Counted from the stretch's first letter, positions 34,141-41,918 are shown. The stretch: 64,000 bases of DNA from Paraburkholderia aromaticivorans (GCF_002278075.1 NZ_CP022992.1:248001-312000), one strand, 5' to 3'. Notes: a model not told the origin generated them from the sequence alone. A program made the numbers and translations.

Positions 34141-34581
34141 ATGCAATATCCCCAAGTTCAGATTCCAACGGACAGCAAGGTTCATCGGGACAGTAGGCAG
34201 TTTCCCGTTCTCTCCATTAACGGACGACTTTTTGGCCACCTTGATGAGGAGCCGGTTACTGGCGGCGCCGGTTTCTACCGGCACACGTCTCGCGGCATTA
34301 CTCTCTACAAGGGAGATCGAATGCCATTTGCTTACGCAGTAGCCAACGATCGCCAGGGTTACTTCTTCGTGACGGCCCACATGACGAACGAAGGTGTGCG
34401 GTACATGTTCTCGACTTGCTCTAGCGACGCGAACTATCTGGGCATTCACGACATGTCGTGCCGAGAAGAGAGCGAACTCGCCAGCGGACTACGGAAGCAG
34501 ATCGAATCATTCGAACGCGGTCGTGCCGTGATGAAGGCCGTCGGCGAGCTGCAGAACCGGCCGCAGCCGGGATCGAAATGA
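34141..34581 (+). CDS. Hypothetical protein, 146 residues, behind structured leader A
   Basis: ATG 34141 is fixed by the GGAGCAGG ribosome site in the leader hairpin. Mixed alpha/beta protein: QFPVLSINGRLFGHLDEEPVTGGAGFYRHTSRGITLYKGDRMPFAYAVANDRQGYFFVTAHMTNEGVRYMFSTCSSD, then a C-terminal helix (ELASGLRKQIESFERGRAVMKAV). No membrane segment. Family not recognised. It is followed after 15 bp by a small gene and then a terminator, so promoter, leader, two genes and terminator form one unit. Confidence 0.6.
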   Translation: MQYPQVQIPTDSKVHRDSRQFPVLSINGRLFGHLDEEPVTGGAGFYRHTSRGITLYKGDRMPFAYAVANDRQGYFFVTAHMTNEGVRYMFSTCSSDANYLGIHDMSCREESELASGLRKQIESFERGRAVMKAVGELQNRPQPGSK

Positions 34582-34596
34582 CTGAGGATGACGATC

Positions 34597-34800
34597 ATGG
34601 AGTTCGTCTTTGTTGAGGGCGATGAACAGGGGAGCCCTAGGTTCTTTGTGCCCGCGCTCGCGCTAGAGCGCTGTGAGGTGCTGCGCGAGGAGCACGGCGA
34701 CAATGTCGACATCATCCCGAATGGCAACGGCTGGGAGATCCTATGCATGGGCCGAGAGACCGTCGCGGACGTGCGTGAATTTCTCGCATCAACTTGCTAG
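34597..34800 (+). CDS. Small hypothetical protein, 67 residues
   Basis: Start ATG 34597 has GAGGA upstream (an earlier ATG at 34588 is possible). MEFVFVEGDEQGSPRFFVPALALERCEVLREEHGDNVDIIPNGNGWEILCMG: acidic, small alpha/beta, soluble. Ends 48 bp before a strong terminator. Unknown. Confidence 0.55.
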   Translation: MEFVFVEGDEQGSPRFFVPALALERCEVLREEHGDNVDIIPNGNGWEILCMGRETVADVREFLASTC

Positions 34801-34847
34801 ATGACGCGCCGGCGCCCAGCCGACAGTCGCTCTACACGCAACGCTCA

Positions 34848-34890
34848 CCCGCCGCGCTTCCCTCAGCAGAGGGGGCCGGCGGGTTTTTTT
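34848..34890 (+). terminator. Rho-independent terminator
   Basis: CCCGCCG (34848-34854) pairs with CGGCGGG (34877-34883), followed by seven T (34884-34890). Closes the unit ending at 34800. Nearly the same stem occurs at 36831-36871. Confidence 0.85.
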
Positions 34891-34930
34891 GCCTTGTGGC
34901 TCCGTGGAAACCGCATTCAGCGCGCAGGTG

Positions 34931-34959
34931 TTCCTGATGGGAAGTATTCGCGGTATGAT
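34931..34959 (+). promoter_or_regulatory. Shared-type promoter (TTCCTG, 17 nt, TATGAT)
   Basis: TTCCTG 34931-34936, TATGAT 34954-34959, exactly 17 nt apart. It drives leader B and the gene at 35094, right after the terminator of the previous unit. Confidence 0.6.
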
Positions 34960-34975
34960 TGGCGGACATTACCAC

Positions 34976-35093
34976 CGGTAGCTGGACCGTTAGCCAGCCT
35001 GTGCGGCATCCGCCGCGAGTCAATCACCCTTGCGGGGCTTGTGTCCCGCTAATGGGGGCACCTGCTTCGCGTTTCCACACAGGAGCAGGTACC
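34976..35093 (+). ncRNA. Structured 5' leader B with Shine-Dalgarno hairpin
   Basis: Same plan as leader A. (1) GGTAGCTGG / CCAGCC at 34978-35000. (2) GCGGG / CCCGC with outer CCC/GGG arms at about 35028-35057. (3) ACCTGCT (35060-35066) / AGCAGGT (35084-35090), with AGGAG of the ribosome site in or next to the 3' arm. The closing pair of hairpin 3 is A-T here and G-C in leader A, a compensating change. Confidence 0.55.
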
Positions 35094-35594
35094 ATGAATC
35101 AAGTTCATCCCCAGCGTTATCGAACCACTACCTGGGAGCGGGCGCGTGTTGCACATCTGCGGGGGCGCCCGGATTTCGCGCGGCACCTTCGCGGGATAGC
35201 TCGCCCAATGCAGATCAGCTATCAACGACTCATGCAGGCATACAACGGCGAACCCGTTGGCGTCGAGTGTCGCGAGCGGGAGCGCGATGCGTGGGCATTC
35301 GTTGTTCCAGAAATGTCCGGTTCCGGGCGTTGGCGCATCCAGCGATTCGATCTGGACGGGTTCGTTGGCCATATGTGCTTCGACACTCTCGCGATAGCTG
35401 TCGAGAACATGTTGCAGGAGGGCTATCGCATCCTGGACGCCGGCGCGCTCGACAGAGTTGCCGCGACGAACCGTTGGGCGAAGGGGATCAAGCGTGCTGC
35501 TGTAGTCCAGCGGTGCCAGGAAGGACTGATCACCTACGCGCAGATGCTCGACGAGCTGCGGCGTATGCAGGAGGAAGCAACAGCCGGTTCCTGA
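35094..35594 (+). CDS. Hypothetical protein, 166 residues, behind structured leader B
   Basis: ATG 35094 directly after the leader hairpin. Basic N-terminus (QRYRTTTWERARVAHLRGRPDFARHLRGIARPMQI), a beta-rich middle (RDAWAFVVPEMSGSGRWRIQRFDLDGFVGHMCF) and a helical end (ENMLQEGYRILDAGALDRVAATNRWAKGIKRA). No recognised domain. The first four residues (MNQV) are identical to the next gene behind leader C, which suggests the leader has spread together with the start region. Confidence 0.6.
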   Translation: MNQVHPQRYRTTTWERARVAHLRGRPDFARHLRGIARPMQISYQRLMQAYNGEPVGVECRERERDAWAFVVPEMSGSGRWRIQRFDLDGFVGHMCFDTLAIAVENMLQEGYRILDAGALDRVAATNRWAKGIKRAAVVQRCQEGLITYAQMLDELRRMQEEATAGS

Positions 35595-35737
35595 CCGGAG
35601 GCTCTCATCGTCGCAGCCACCTCAGTGCGCCGAGGCGGACAAGGGTGTCTGTGTTTGGATCTTGCGGTTCCCAGCCCGCTATGCTCGAGGGCAAGTAGTC
35701 GACTCGATATCCGTTTCCCCCTAGAGGGGCAACGGGC

Positions 35738-35815
35738 CTGAATTGAGTTTTTAAACCCTCGCGGGGACGCTCCCCGCTGGGGAGCGCTTCTCGCAATCAA
35801 CTTTGGAGAAGCAAC
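35738..35815 (+). ncRNA. Structured 5' leader C with Shine-Dalgarno hairpin
   Basis: CTCGCGGGG...CCCCGC and, overlapping it, GCTCCCC (35769-35775) / GGGGAGC (35779-35785) give two mutually exclusive folds. They are followed at once by GCTTCTC (35786-35792) / GAGAAGC (35806-35812), whose 3' arm carries the GGAG ribosome site for ATG 35816. The stem sequence differs fully from leaders A and B while pairing is kept. No promoter of the shared type was found directly upstream, so it may be read from the preceding unit. Confidence 0.5.
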
Positions 35816-36811
35816 ATGAATCAAGTGAAAATGCCGGAAATCATCTGGGCGTTCAACGGTTTCGCTACGGAAATCGCCAAGGTGGACGAAGTTGCGATCG
35901 GTCACGTAGCGCTCCGCGGCCGTCCGGATTCCGACGACGCTTACGAGGTGGTTCTCTACAACTCGGAAGGCGAAAAGAACTCGTGGTCCGGGAAGCCGGA
36001 GCCGGCTGCAACCGCCCATGTGGGCCCCGAGCAGGACAAGGCGACATTCCTAAAGATGGTTGAAGAGGCGCTGGAACGCGGCACACCCAGCGACGTTTTG
36101 ACGATCATGAAAAGGAACCTGCAGCGCAATGGTTCCTTCCCGGAGCGCGTGCGATTCAACTGGGGCTTTCACGATGGCACTGCAGAAGCGGAGCGTGCGG
36201 CGGTCAGGGACATGGAGGTTCATCAGGATCGCGCCTATGCACACGGCTATGTCCGTGGCGTACTGGCATGGAAGAACCTGGGATACCGTCCCGAGACGAG
36301 CGATGAAGCATGGTCAGCCTACCAGAACCATCCCATCGGGGGACATGCAACGGGGAAACTGCCGGAAGTCTCGGTGGCAACACCCGTGAGTTCGCCAAAG
36401 GCCTACCGCGTCGAAGTGAGTGGCGGCGGCGATCTGGATAAGTCGCCTGGTGTCGCGATCTTCGAGGTAAGTGAGGAGTCGGCCCGGAATATCGTCAAGC
36501 TGTCCTCGGTGGTCAGGGCAAACGACCTGTCCAAGGTCGAGAAGTACGACTGTCGCGCTCAGTATCTTCAGTACGATCCGGAGACTGATCCTGATGACGC
36601 GCTGGATGCGGGCGAAGAGAACGCCGTCCGTTCCGAGTGCGACATGCTGGTGGTTACCGATGACGCGTTTTACTTTCGAGCCTATGTGAAGCACACGGAC
36701 GTTGCAGTCGAGTGCGCGTCACAATCGATCGCGGAACTGGCGGCGCACTTCGCCATTCCGTTCGAAGACCCGAGGCACAAGCGGGGCAATTCGTCTTTCC
36801 CCACCATGTAA
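35816..36811 (+). CDS. Hypothetical protein, 331 residues, behind structured leader C
   Basis: ATG 35816 set by GGAG in the leader hairpin. Two regions: residues 1-180 (WAFNGFATEIAKVDEVAIGHVALRGRP, RVRFNWGFHDGTAEAERAAVRDM, GYVRGVLAWKNLGY) and, after a serine/proline linker, residues 200-331 (RVEVSGGGDLDKSPGVAIFEVSEESARNIVKLSSVVRAND, MLVVTDDAFYFRAYVKHTDVAVEC). Soluble, acidic. The second half looks like a small alpha/beta domain but is not recognised. Closed by a strong terminator at 36831. Confidence 0.6.
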   Translation: MNQVKMPEIIWAFNGFATEIAKVDEVAIGHVALRGRPDSDDAYEVVLYNSEGEKNSWSGKPEPAATAHVGPEQDKATFLKMVEEALERGTPSDVLTIMKRNLQRNGSFPERVRFNWGFHDGTAEAERAAVRDMEVHQDRAYAHGYVRGVLAWKNLGYRPETSDEAWSAYQNHPIGGHATGKLPEVSVATPVSSPKAYRVEVSGGGDLDKSPGVAIFEVSEESARNIVKLSSVVRANDLSKVEKYDCRAQYLQYDPETDPDDALDAGEENAVRSECDMLVVTDDAFYFRAYVKHTDVAVECASQSIAELAAHFAIPFEDPRHKRGNSSFPTM

Positions 36812-36830
36812 TCCGTCAACATGAAGTCCG

Positions 36831-36871
36831 CCCGCCGTGTGCTCCCGAAAGGAGCACCGGCGGGTTTTTTT
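36831..36871 (+). terminator. Rho-independent terminator
   Basis: CCCGCCG (36831-36837) and CGGCGGG (36858-36864) enclose an inner stem GTGCTCC / GGAGCAC; seven T follow (36865-36871). The outer stem is the same as at 34848. Confidence 0.88.
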
Positions 36872-36982
36872 ATTGGGGCGTCCGATTTGCGAAATTGCGA
36901 AATTTCGCAAGTTTTGTGTGGGGAACTTCCGAGCCGCCCTCGCGGAGGTCAGAAAGAGGCCCGAATAGGCGCTCATTCCGGA

Positions 36983-37011
36983 TTCCTGCGCGGACTCGGC
37001 ATCAATAGAAT
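36983..37011 (+). promoter_or_regulatory. Shared-type promoter (TTCCTG, 17 nt, TAGAAT)
   Basis: TTCCTG 36983-36988 and TAGAAT 37006-37011 with a 17-nt spacer. The preceding GCGCTCATTC matches the upstream element of the copies at 19131 and 26618. Drives the gene at 37082. Confidence 0.6.
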
Positions 37012-37081
37012 TTTGGTCAGGGGATCCTGCCGCTACCTTGAACAGCGACACGCCCATATCGGATAACTGACAGGAGCTCGA

Positions 37082-37474
37082 ATGCAACCGGAACACCTTT
37101 GGAACATGCTCGTGGGGACCACCATCATGGATTCCGCGACGTCGGGGTACGCGACTCGCGTCGGACGGCGGCCCATGCCGCAAAAGCTGAAAGATCTCCT
37201 GGAACTCCGCAATCTCCCGCCCGACAGCTGGACTGACAACGACCGCGCGCTCGTGGAAAGCGTGCGCGGTCTGGCGAAGGTACTGATGAACGGACCGCTC
37301 CTGCAGGAAGACGTGGCCTCGATGGGTATCGGCCTCGGCGTCTCGAAGGAACTGATGGTCTGTCTCGCCGCATTCGCAGAACCCGCGGGAGCCGCAAGAG
37401 AAGGTGAGGGCGGAACGGGCCGGCCGACGCAGAACACCCGTGACGTCATGCTCTCGAGTCTCCGAGTACTCTGA
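37082..37474 (+). CDS. Hypothetical protein, 130 residues
   Basis: ATG 37082 preceded by GACAGGAGCTCGA. Helical protein: LWNMLVGTTIMDSATSGYATRVGRRPMPQKLKDLLELRNLPPDSWTDNDRALVESVRGLAKVLMNGPLLQEDVASM, then a low-complexity glycine-rich tail. No recognised domain. A single-gene unit with its own promoter, followed by three hairpins ending in a terminator. Confidence 0.6.
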   Translation: MQPEHLWNMLVGTTIMDSATSGYATRVGRRPMPQKLKDLLELRNLPPDSWTDNDRALVESVRGLAKVLMNGPLLQEDVASMGIGLGVSKELMVCLAAFAEPAGAAREGEGGTGRPTQNTRDVMLSSLRVL

Positions 37475-37490
37475 CTAACATCAAATAAAA

Positions 37491-37610
37491 AACAGCTTCC
37501 CAATAAGAAGCTGTTGTGACATACTGAAGCTCTCTCAGGTTCTAGCACGGCCCTCGAAATGGCTAGAACACTTTTGAAGCGTCGCCCTGGAAAGTGCGAC
37601 GCTTTTTTTT
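37491..37610 (+). ncRNA. Three-hairpin region ending in a terminator; possible small RNA
   Basis: Three perfect stems in a row: AACAGCTTC/GAAGCTGTT (37491-37515), GTTCTAGC/GCTAGAAC (37539-37569) and AGCGTCGC/GCGACGCT (37578-37603) followed by eight T to 37610. The last is a good terminator for rightward transcription. The first, read leftward, is followed by a run of T and could terminate umuC transcripts. The compact structure may be an independent small RNA or just a bidirectional terminator plus an extra hairpin. Confidence 0.5.
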
Positions 37611-37653
37611 ATTCACGTGTCTCCGGCGTCACCGCCTGTCCGGGTCGTGCAGC

Positions 37654-38949
37654 CTAAGCACGTACGATCGGCAGTTGGTTCCAATCGGTCGTATAGGCTG
37701 GTGTTAGCCGCTCCGGTCGGTGCCGCCACTCCTGCGCGAGTCCAGCGCCGGCTAACTTCACGGTGCCGCGACCAAAGCGCGCGTTCAGTGCGTCGATCGT
37801 CTGCATCAGCGCTTGCGGATCTCGGCCATTGCCCGTCATTGGCTCGTCGGCCCCGAACAGCTCCAGTTGCTCGACATCGACCGAACTGAGGTCGAACAGC
37901 ATCACGCCCGCTTTCGCATAGCGGACCCCTTGCCTGAAAATTCCGCGTAGCGCGTATCGTGCGGCTTGGACGATCTGCCGGGTGTCTTGGGTTGCCGGTG
38001 TCAGTCGGATCGAGGTCGCGGCGGAGAAAGGCGCTTCCCGCTCCCGAAACGGGCTGTTGCGGATGAAGACCTGCAGCGCGCCCGCACGCGAGCGCTGCGC
38101 GCGCAGACGGTGCGCAGCGCGCTCAGCAAATTCCGCGATCGCCTCGGCGAGTTCGGCTTGATCGAGCACGACGCGGCCGAACGAGCGCGACGTCATGATC
38201 TGCTTGCGCGGCGCAGTGTCCGCGCCCAGGTCGATGCAGGGCGTGCCGCGCAGCTCGCGAACAGTCCGGGCAAGGACCACCGAAAACTCGCCCGCAATCG
38301 CCTCGGGGGCGGCGCGTGCGAGGTCGAGTGCTGACGCGATGCCCAGTTCGCGCAGCCGCGGCGCTAAGCGCGGCCCTACACCCCATACGTTGCCGACGTC
38401 GACTTCCCTCATCAGGGTCGCCAGCGCACCGCGCGGCATCGCAGTGAGGTCGCACACGCCGTTCCAGTGCGGCCGCTTCTTGGCTACATGATTGGCGAGC
38501 TTAGCCTGGGTGTAGGTTGAGCCGATGCCTACGCACGTTGGGATGCCGACCCATTGCAGCACGCGAGCGCGCATCTGTTGCGCGTAGTCGGTCAGGTTGT
38601 CACGAATGCCGTCGACGAACAGAAACGACTCGTCGATGCTGTAAATATGCTGGTCAGGCCCGAACTGCCCGATGATGGCCATCATGCGATCGCTGATGTC
38701 CGCGTACAGTTCGAAATTCGCGGAGAGTGCGACGAGGCCTGCGTCGCGCTCCAGGTGGCGAATCTCGAACCAAGGCTGGCCCATCTTGATCCCAAGTGCC
38801 TTGGCTTCTGCCGTGCGTGCGATCGCGCAGCCGTCGTTGTTTGACAGAACGATTAGCGGCCTGCCGACGAGCGCCGGGCGGAACACCCGTTCGCACGAGC
38901 AATAGAAACTGTTGCCGTCGATCAGCGCGACGGGGCGCGACGTCTTCAC
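37654..38949 (-). CDS. umuC: Translesion DNA polymerase V subunit UmuC
   Basis: 431 residues from GTG 38949, overlapping the umuD stop (GTGA). Y-family polymerase motifs: ALIDGNSFYCSCERVF with catalytic D11, and HIYSIDESFLF with D106/E107. NVWGVGPRLAPRL (helix-hairpin-helix) follows in the thumb, then the little-finger domain and a UmuC-type C-terminus. Forms Pol V with processed UmuD and copies past DNA lesions with RecA. A longer frame to 38985 would overlap umuD deeply and lacks a better start. Common cargo of plasmids and integrative elements. Confidence 0.95.
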   Translation of the reverse strand: MKTSRPVALIDGNSFYCSCERVFRPALVGRPLIVLSNNDGCAIARTAEAKALGIKMGQPWFEIRHLERDAGLVALSANFELYADISDRMMAIIGQFGPDQHIYSIDESFLFVDGIRDNLTDYAQQMRARVLQWVGIPTCVGIGSTYTQAKLANHVAKKRPHWNGVCDLTAMPRGALATLMREVDVGNVWGVGPRLAPRLRELGIASALDLARAAPEAIAGEFSVVLARTVRELRGTPCIDLGADTAPRKQIMTSRSFGRVVLDQAELAEAIAEFAERAAHRLRAQRSRAGALQVFIRNSPFREREAPFSAATSIRLTPATQDTRQIVQAARYALRGIFRQGVRYAKAGVMLFDLSSVDVEQLELFGADEPMTGNGRDPQALMQTIDALNARFGRGTVKLAGAGLAQEWRHRPERLTPAYTTDWNQLPIVRA

Positions 38950-39386
38950 GGCAACGCCTTGATGCAAAACGTCGCCACGCCCCATATTTCGAGCACGTTA
39001 CCGTCACGTGGGCGGAGGTCCGGGAACGTGGGATTGGCGGCCTCCAGTTTGACGATGCCGCCGCGTTGATAGAGCCGCTTGACGGTCAGTTCACCGTCGA
39101 CCACCGCCACGACGATATCGCCGTGGCTCGGTCGCACCGCGCGATCGACGATCAGGCGATCGCCGTCGTCGATTCCCGCGTCGCGCATCGACGGGCCGCT
39201 GACGGTCAGGAAATAGGTCGCGAGCTGGTGGCGGATCAGGACCTGATTCAGGTCGATACGTGAAACTGCGTGGTCCTGCGCGGGTGATGGGAAGCCCGCC
39301 GGAACGCGCGCGAGAACTTCGGCCACGTGCACGGGCTTGCCGCAGTCGATCTGTGGCGCGGCGTTGGGGTCCGGGGTGGCGGACAT
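38946..39386 (-). CDS. umuD: Pol V accessory protein UmuD, self-cleaving
   Basis: 146 residues. LexA-like S24 peptidase fold: the cleavage site is probably A30-G31 in RVPAGFPSP, the catalytic serine S66 is in GPSMRDAGI and the general base K103 is in ELTVKRLY. RecA-stimulated cleavage gives UmuD', which joins UmuC. First gene of the umuDC pair; ATG 39386 lies 15 bp downstream of a perfect SOS box. Confidence 0.95.
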   Translation of the reverse strand: MSATPDPNAAPQIDCGKPVHVAEVLARVPAGFPSPAQDHAVSRIDLNQVLIRHQLATYFLTVSGPSMRDAGIDDGDRLIVDRAVRPSHGDIVVAVVDGELTVKRLYQRGGIVKLEAANPTFPDLRPRDGNVLEIWGVATFCIKALP

Positions 39387-39401
39387 GGCGAATCCTTGGA
39401 C

Positions 39402-39417
39402 CTGTACAAAAATACAG
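39402..39417 (-). promoter_or_regulatory. LexA (SOS) box of umuDC
   Basis: CTGTATTTTTGTACAG on the minus strand: CTGT, eight bases, ACAG, a perfect match to the CTGT-N8-ACAG consensus. It sits 15 bp before the umuD start, so binding would cover the promoter. Confidence 0.9.
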
Positions 39418-39529
39418 TATTCTGCACCAACGAACTCCGGGCGCGAACTTTCGCATGTTCACACGCAGCATTTTTTGGCGATTTGCCTACACGGTTGAGT
39501 TCGCTGCTAGTACCCCCAGCCCTCGAATC

Positions 39530-39557
39530 TTGCGATTTTGACGACGACAACTATAAT
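39530..39557 (+). promoter_or_regulatory. Promoter of the Xre-RES pair with flanking inverted repeat
   Basis: TTGCGA (39530-39535), 16 nt, TATAAT (39552-39557). The -35 word is repeated in inverse as TCGCAA at 39568-39573, so TTGCGA...TCGCAA brackets the -10. This would suit autorepression by the antitoxin. Confidence 0.6.
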
Positions 39558-39588
39558 GTCGGCAGAGTCGCAAATTTCGGAGGGCGTC

Positions 39589-40224
39589 ATGATTCAAGTC
39601 CATGAAGACTCAAACGCGGACGTAGTGTTGAGCCTGCCGCTCCCGCGCGGCACAGATCCGGTCGTCGCTTCCTCGCTGCAAAAGGGGATCGAAGAGTTGC
39701 TGGTTGTCCTTCTGGCCACGCCTCAATGGGAAACAGGGCTTTTCCAGCGCGCGGATGAAATCGCCCGGGCTTTCTCGGGCCTGTCGGCGCCGGCGGCACC
39801 GTTGATCGAGGAGCGTATCCGGCGCCAGAAGACCATGCGTGAGGTTTTCGCGCGGGGCGACTGGCTTACGGCAGAGCAGATCAATGCGCTGCAGGCGACG
39901 CCGCCCGCCAACAAGGCTCAACCCGCGAGTGACTGGAAGCGGCGAGGGCGTGTCTTTGGTGTGGCGTTCAATGGCAAGGAATACTTCGCGGGCTACCAGT
40001 TCGACGCGATGTGCCAGCCGCTGCCTGTGATCAAAGACCTCCTCGAGGCGCTTGGGCCAGTGGAGGATTCGTGGAAGATCGCGGCGTGGTTCCATTTCCC
40101 GAACGGATGGATTGCCGGGCGTGGCGTACATGAGGCCGAACCGGTTGCGCCGCGGGACGCACTCGACCGTCGTGATGACGTCGTTGAAGCCGCCCATCAT
40201 CTGCACGGGGAGTATGTCGCCTGA
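39589..40224 (+). CDS. Xre/MbcA/ParS-type antitoxin of a RES toxin
   Basis: 211 residues from ATG 39589 behind a perfect GGAGGGCG ribosome site. The C-terminal region has the toxin-binding domain: EERIRRQKTMREVFARGDWLTAEQI, KRRGRVFGVAFNGKEYFAGYQFD, PLPVIKDLLEALGPVEDSWKIAAWFHFPNGWI. The N-terminal part probably gives dimerisation or DNA binding. Stop and toxin start share bases (TGATG), the usual antitoxin-first order. Likely represses its own promoter through TTGCGA repeats. Confidence 0.8.
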   Translation: MIQVHEDSNADVVLSLPLPRGTDPVVASSLQKGIEELLVVLLATPQWETGLFQRADEIARAFSGLSAPAAPLIEERIRRQKTMREVFARGDWLTAEQINALQATPPANKAQPASDWKRRGRVFGVAFNGKEYFAGYQFDAMCQPLPVIKDLLEALGPVEDSWKIAAWFHFPNGWIAGRGVHEAEPVAPRDALDRRDDVVEAAHHLHGEYVA

Positions 40225-40862
40225 TGACCGGCCTGCACGCACCTGGTGCGGCGGAGCCGTTCACCGTCCTGCCCATTTCCAGAGAGGATGTACCGGCTTG
40301 GTATCACGCATATTGCACCCACCCTCACGGCACGGCGTCGACCACGTTCTCCGAAGGCTGGGGCAATACGCGGTTCGCGCCGATCAATCTCCCGGACGGT
40401 TCGCCCGTCCACACGTGGTACGCGGCGAGCTCGTTCGAGTGCGCCATCATGGAGTCGCTTTTCCACGATGTGACGCTCAATCCGCCTGGGGTGTTCTATC
40501 TCGACCGGTTGACGAATTACCGGATCGCGAAGGTGCTTCTGCCTGACCCGATCCATTGCGTCAGCTTCCATACGCCGTATCTGCCCGCCCTGGAACTGGC
40601 GCGGGCCGATCTGATCGATAGCATCCCGGCCAAGTATCCGCAGACCCGCCAGTGGTCGCAAGCCGCGCACGATCAATGCCCCACGGCGGAGGGGATCGCG
40701 TACGGCTCCCGCAGGAATGACGCCGGCCGGTGCGTCATGCTTTTCGGGCAGAGGCTGTCATCACCCGGTCTCTACGTTCTCGGCGATGACTCACTGGCGG
40801 TCGATCCGCTCCGGAGTAAGGTATTGCAGCTGGCGGACAGCCTGAAGATCTCCGTCATCTGA
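40224..40862 (+). CDS. RES-domain toxin (NAD+-degrading type)
   Basis: 212 residues. RES motifs: the arginine in GWGNTRFAPIN (R50), the glutamate in FECAIMESLFHDV (E77) and the serine in GIAYGSRRN, which name the domain. The family is related to ADP-ribosyltransferases; characterised members degrade NAD+ and stop growth until neutralised. It is larger than minimal RES toxins (about 150) owing to an N-terminal extension. Directly downstream of and overlapping its antitoxin. Confidence 0.87.
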   Translation: MTGLHAPGAAEPFTVLPISREDVPAWYHAYCTHPHGTASTTFSEGWGNTRFAPINLPDGSPVHTWYAASSFECAIMESLFHDVTLNPPGVFYLDRLTNYRIAKVLLPDPIHCVSFHTPYLPALELARADLIDSIPAKYPQTRQWSQAAHDQCPTAEGIAYGSRRNDAGRCVMLFGQRLSSPGLYVLGDDSLAVDPLRSKVLQLADSLKISVI

Positions 40863-41108
40863 CCGAAGGCGCTCGCATTGGCACTCTTTCGAAGTTCCGG
40901 ACGGAGCGAAGGGAGACGGTCCGTGCAAGTCGTTGATCTCGTCGCAAGAGCTTGATCAAGGCTCGCTGTTAGGTACAGTGTTGATTCGATACGCGATAGG
41001 CGAAGAAGGAAAAGGCGATGACGCTTCCCATCAAACCGCAGAAACTATGGCTGGGCTGCATACACACGCCGTCGAGAAATCGACACCCTTAAGCCGGAAA
41101 TAACGCCA

Positions 41109-41312
41109 ATGAGTCGCTACATTCAGATCGCTCCCGGCGTCCTGTTCGCTGCCGAGGTGCTGAGCGCCGAATGGGGTCGCGAACATCGACAGTATCCACC
41201 CGCTGCGCAGCCTACGTCTGTCACGCAATCCACGCGGCGAGCGACCAGCGCAGTCTCCGAAGACAAGCGCGACGCACGAGAAGTCAACATCGGTCAGATG
41301 GAACTGTTGTGA
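41109..41312 (+). CDS. Small hypothetical protein, 67 residues
   Basis: MSRYIQIAPGVLFAAEVLSAEWGREHRQYPPAAQPTSVTQSTRRATSAVSEDKRDAREVNIGQMELL. The N-terminal third is protein-like and the rest is polar low complexity. No strong ribosome site. The region before it (40863-41108) repeats the GGCACTCTTTCGA upstream element seen at 41876, with TTCCGG at 40895 but no good -10. Low to moderate support. Confidence 0.4.
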   Translation: MSRYIQIAPGVLFAAEVLSAEWGREHRQYPPAAQPTSVTQSTRRATSAVSEDKRDAREVNIGQMELL

Positions 41313-41325
41313 AGGAAAAGCCAAG

Positions 41326-41808
41326 ATGCGTGAAATGACCATGGCCGACGCGATGCGCCTAGCCATCAATTTGCTTCGGGATTCTGCGGAATCCCGAAAG
41401 ATGCCATCCGGAGAACCGCTTGGCGACGATGCAACTGCGGTTCATGCAGCTGCCGCGGACGAATTGAGTGCGTTGTTGTCGCCTCGGCCAGGGGAGCGCG
41501 ACGCCGCTTTTCCCGTCGAGTTGGACCCATCGTTCATTCGAGTGAGTATGGACATGTGGCGCAAGGCGACGGACATGCAGATCCCATTGCACGATGCGTT
41601 CAAGATTCATTTCATGGAGCGGCGTAAATCGCTCCTTGAAGGTTTCGAGAAGACGGGAAAAGCATGGCTCGCCATGTTGCGGGCCATGAAACCCACATCA
41701 AATGCGAGTGAGCTCGTGGCTCTACGCGCCGACATCGAGGAGTTCGTGAGGTGGGCTGAGGACGGCCTCGAAACGCTAGCGCGTCTCGGAAGCGGTCACG
41801 ACGCCTGA
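41326..41808 (+). CDS. Hypothetical protein, 160 residues
   Basis: ATG 41326 preceded by GAAGGAAAAGCC. Helical, soluble, acidic: MADAMRLAINLLRDSAESRKM, VHAAAADELSALLSPRPGER, FKIHFMERRKSLLEGFEKTGKAWLAMLRAMKP, ELVALRADIEEFVRWAEDGLETLARLGSG. The C-terminal half is probably coiled coil. Unknown family. Follows 41109-41312 by 13 bp. Confidence 0.6.
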   Translation: MREMTMADAMRLAINLLRDSAESRKMPSGEPLGDDATAVHAAAADELSALLSPRPGERDAAFPVELDPSFIRVSMDMWRKATDMQIPLHDAFKIHFMERRKSLLEGFEKTGKAWLAMLRAMKPTSNASELVALRADIEEFVRWAEDGLETLARLGSGHDA

Positions 41809-41889
41809 CCACCCGTTCGGTTGGCTACTAGAAGGTCGTCCAGTTCGGAATCTGACCGGAAAGACGCCCGCATGGGCACTCTTTCGAGA

Positions 41890-41918
41890 TTCCGGACAGG
41901 AAGCGTTCTCCCTACAAT
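41890..41918 (+). promoter_or_regulatory. Shared-type promoter (TTCCGG, 17 nt, TACAAT)
   Basis: TTCCGG 41890-41895 inside the near-palindrome TTCCGGACAGGAA; TACAAT 41913-41918, 17-nt spacer. The upstream CGCATGGGCACTCTTTCGAG (from 41870) is close to that at 40874. About 140 bp before the gene at 42062. Confidence 0.55.

Noticed and set aside
34976..35093. Assignment of leader B to a known riboswitch class
   Set aside because: The GGTAGC and CCCG words recall several published motifs but the conserved cores of those classes are not present.
37491..37515. A simple terminator for umuC as full explanation of the three-hairpin region
   Set aside because: It explains the first stem only; the region was kept as a possible small RNA.
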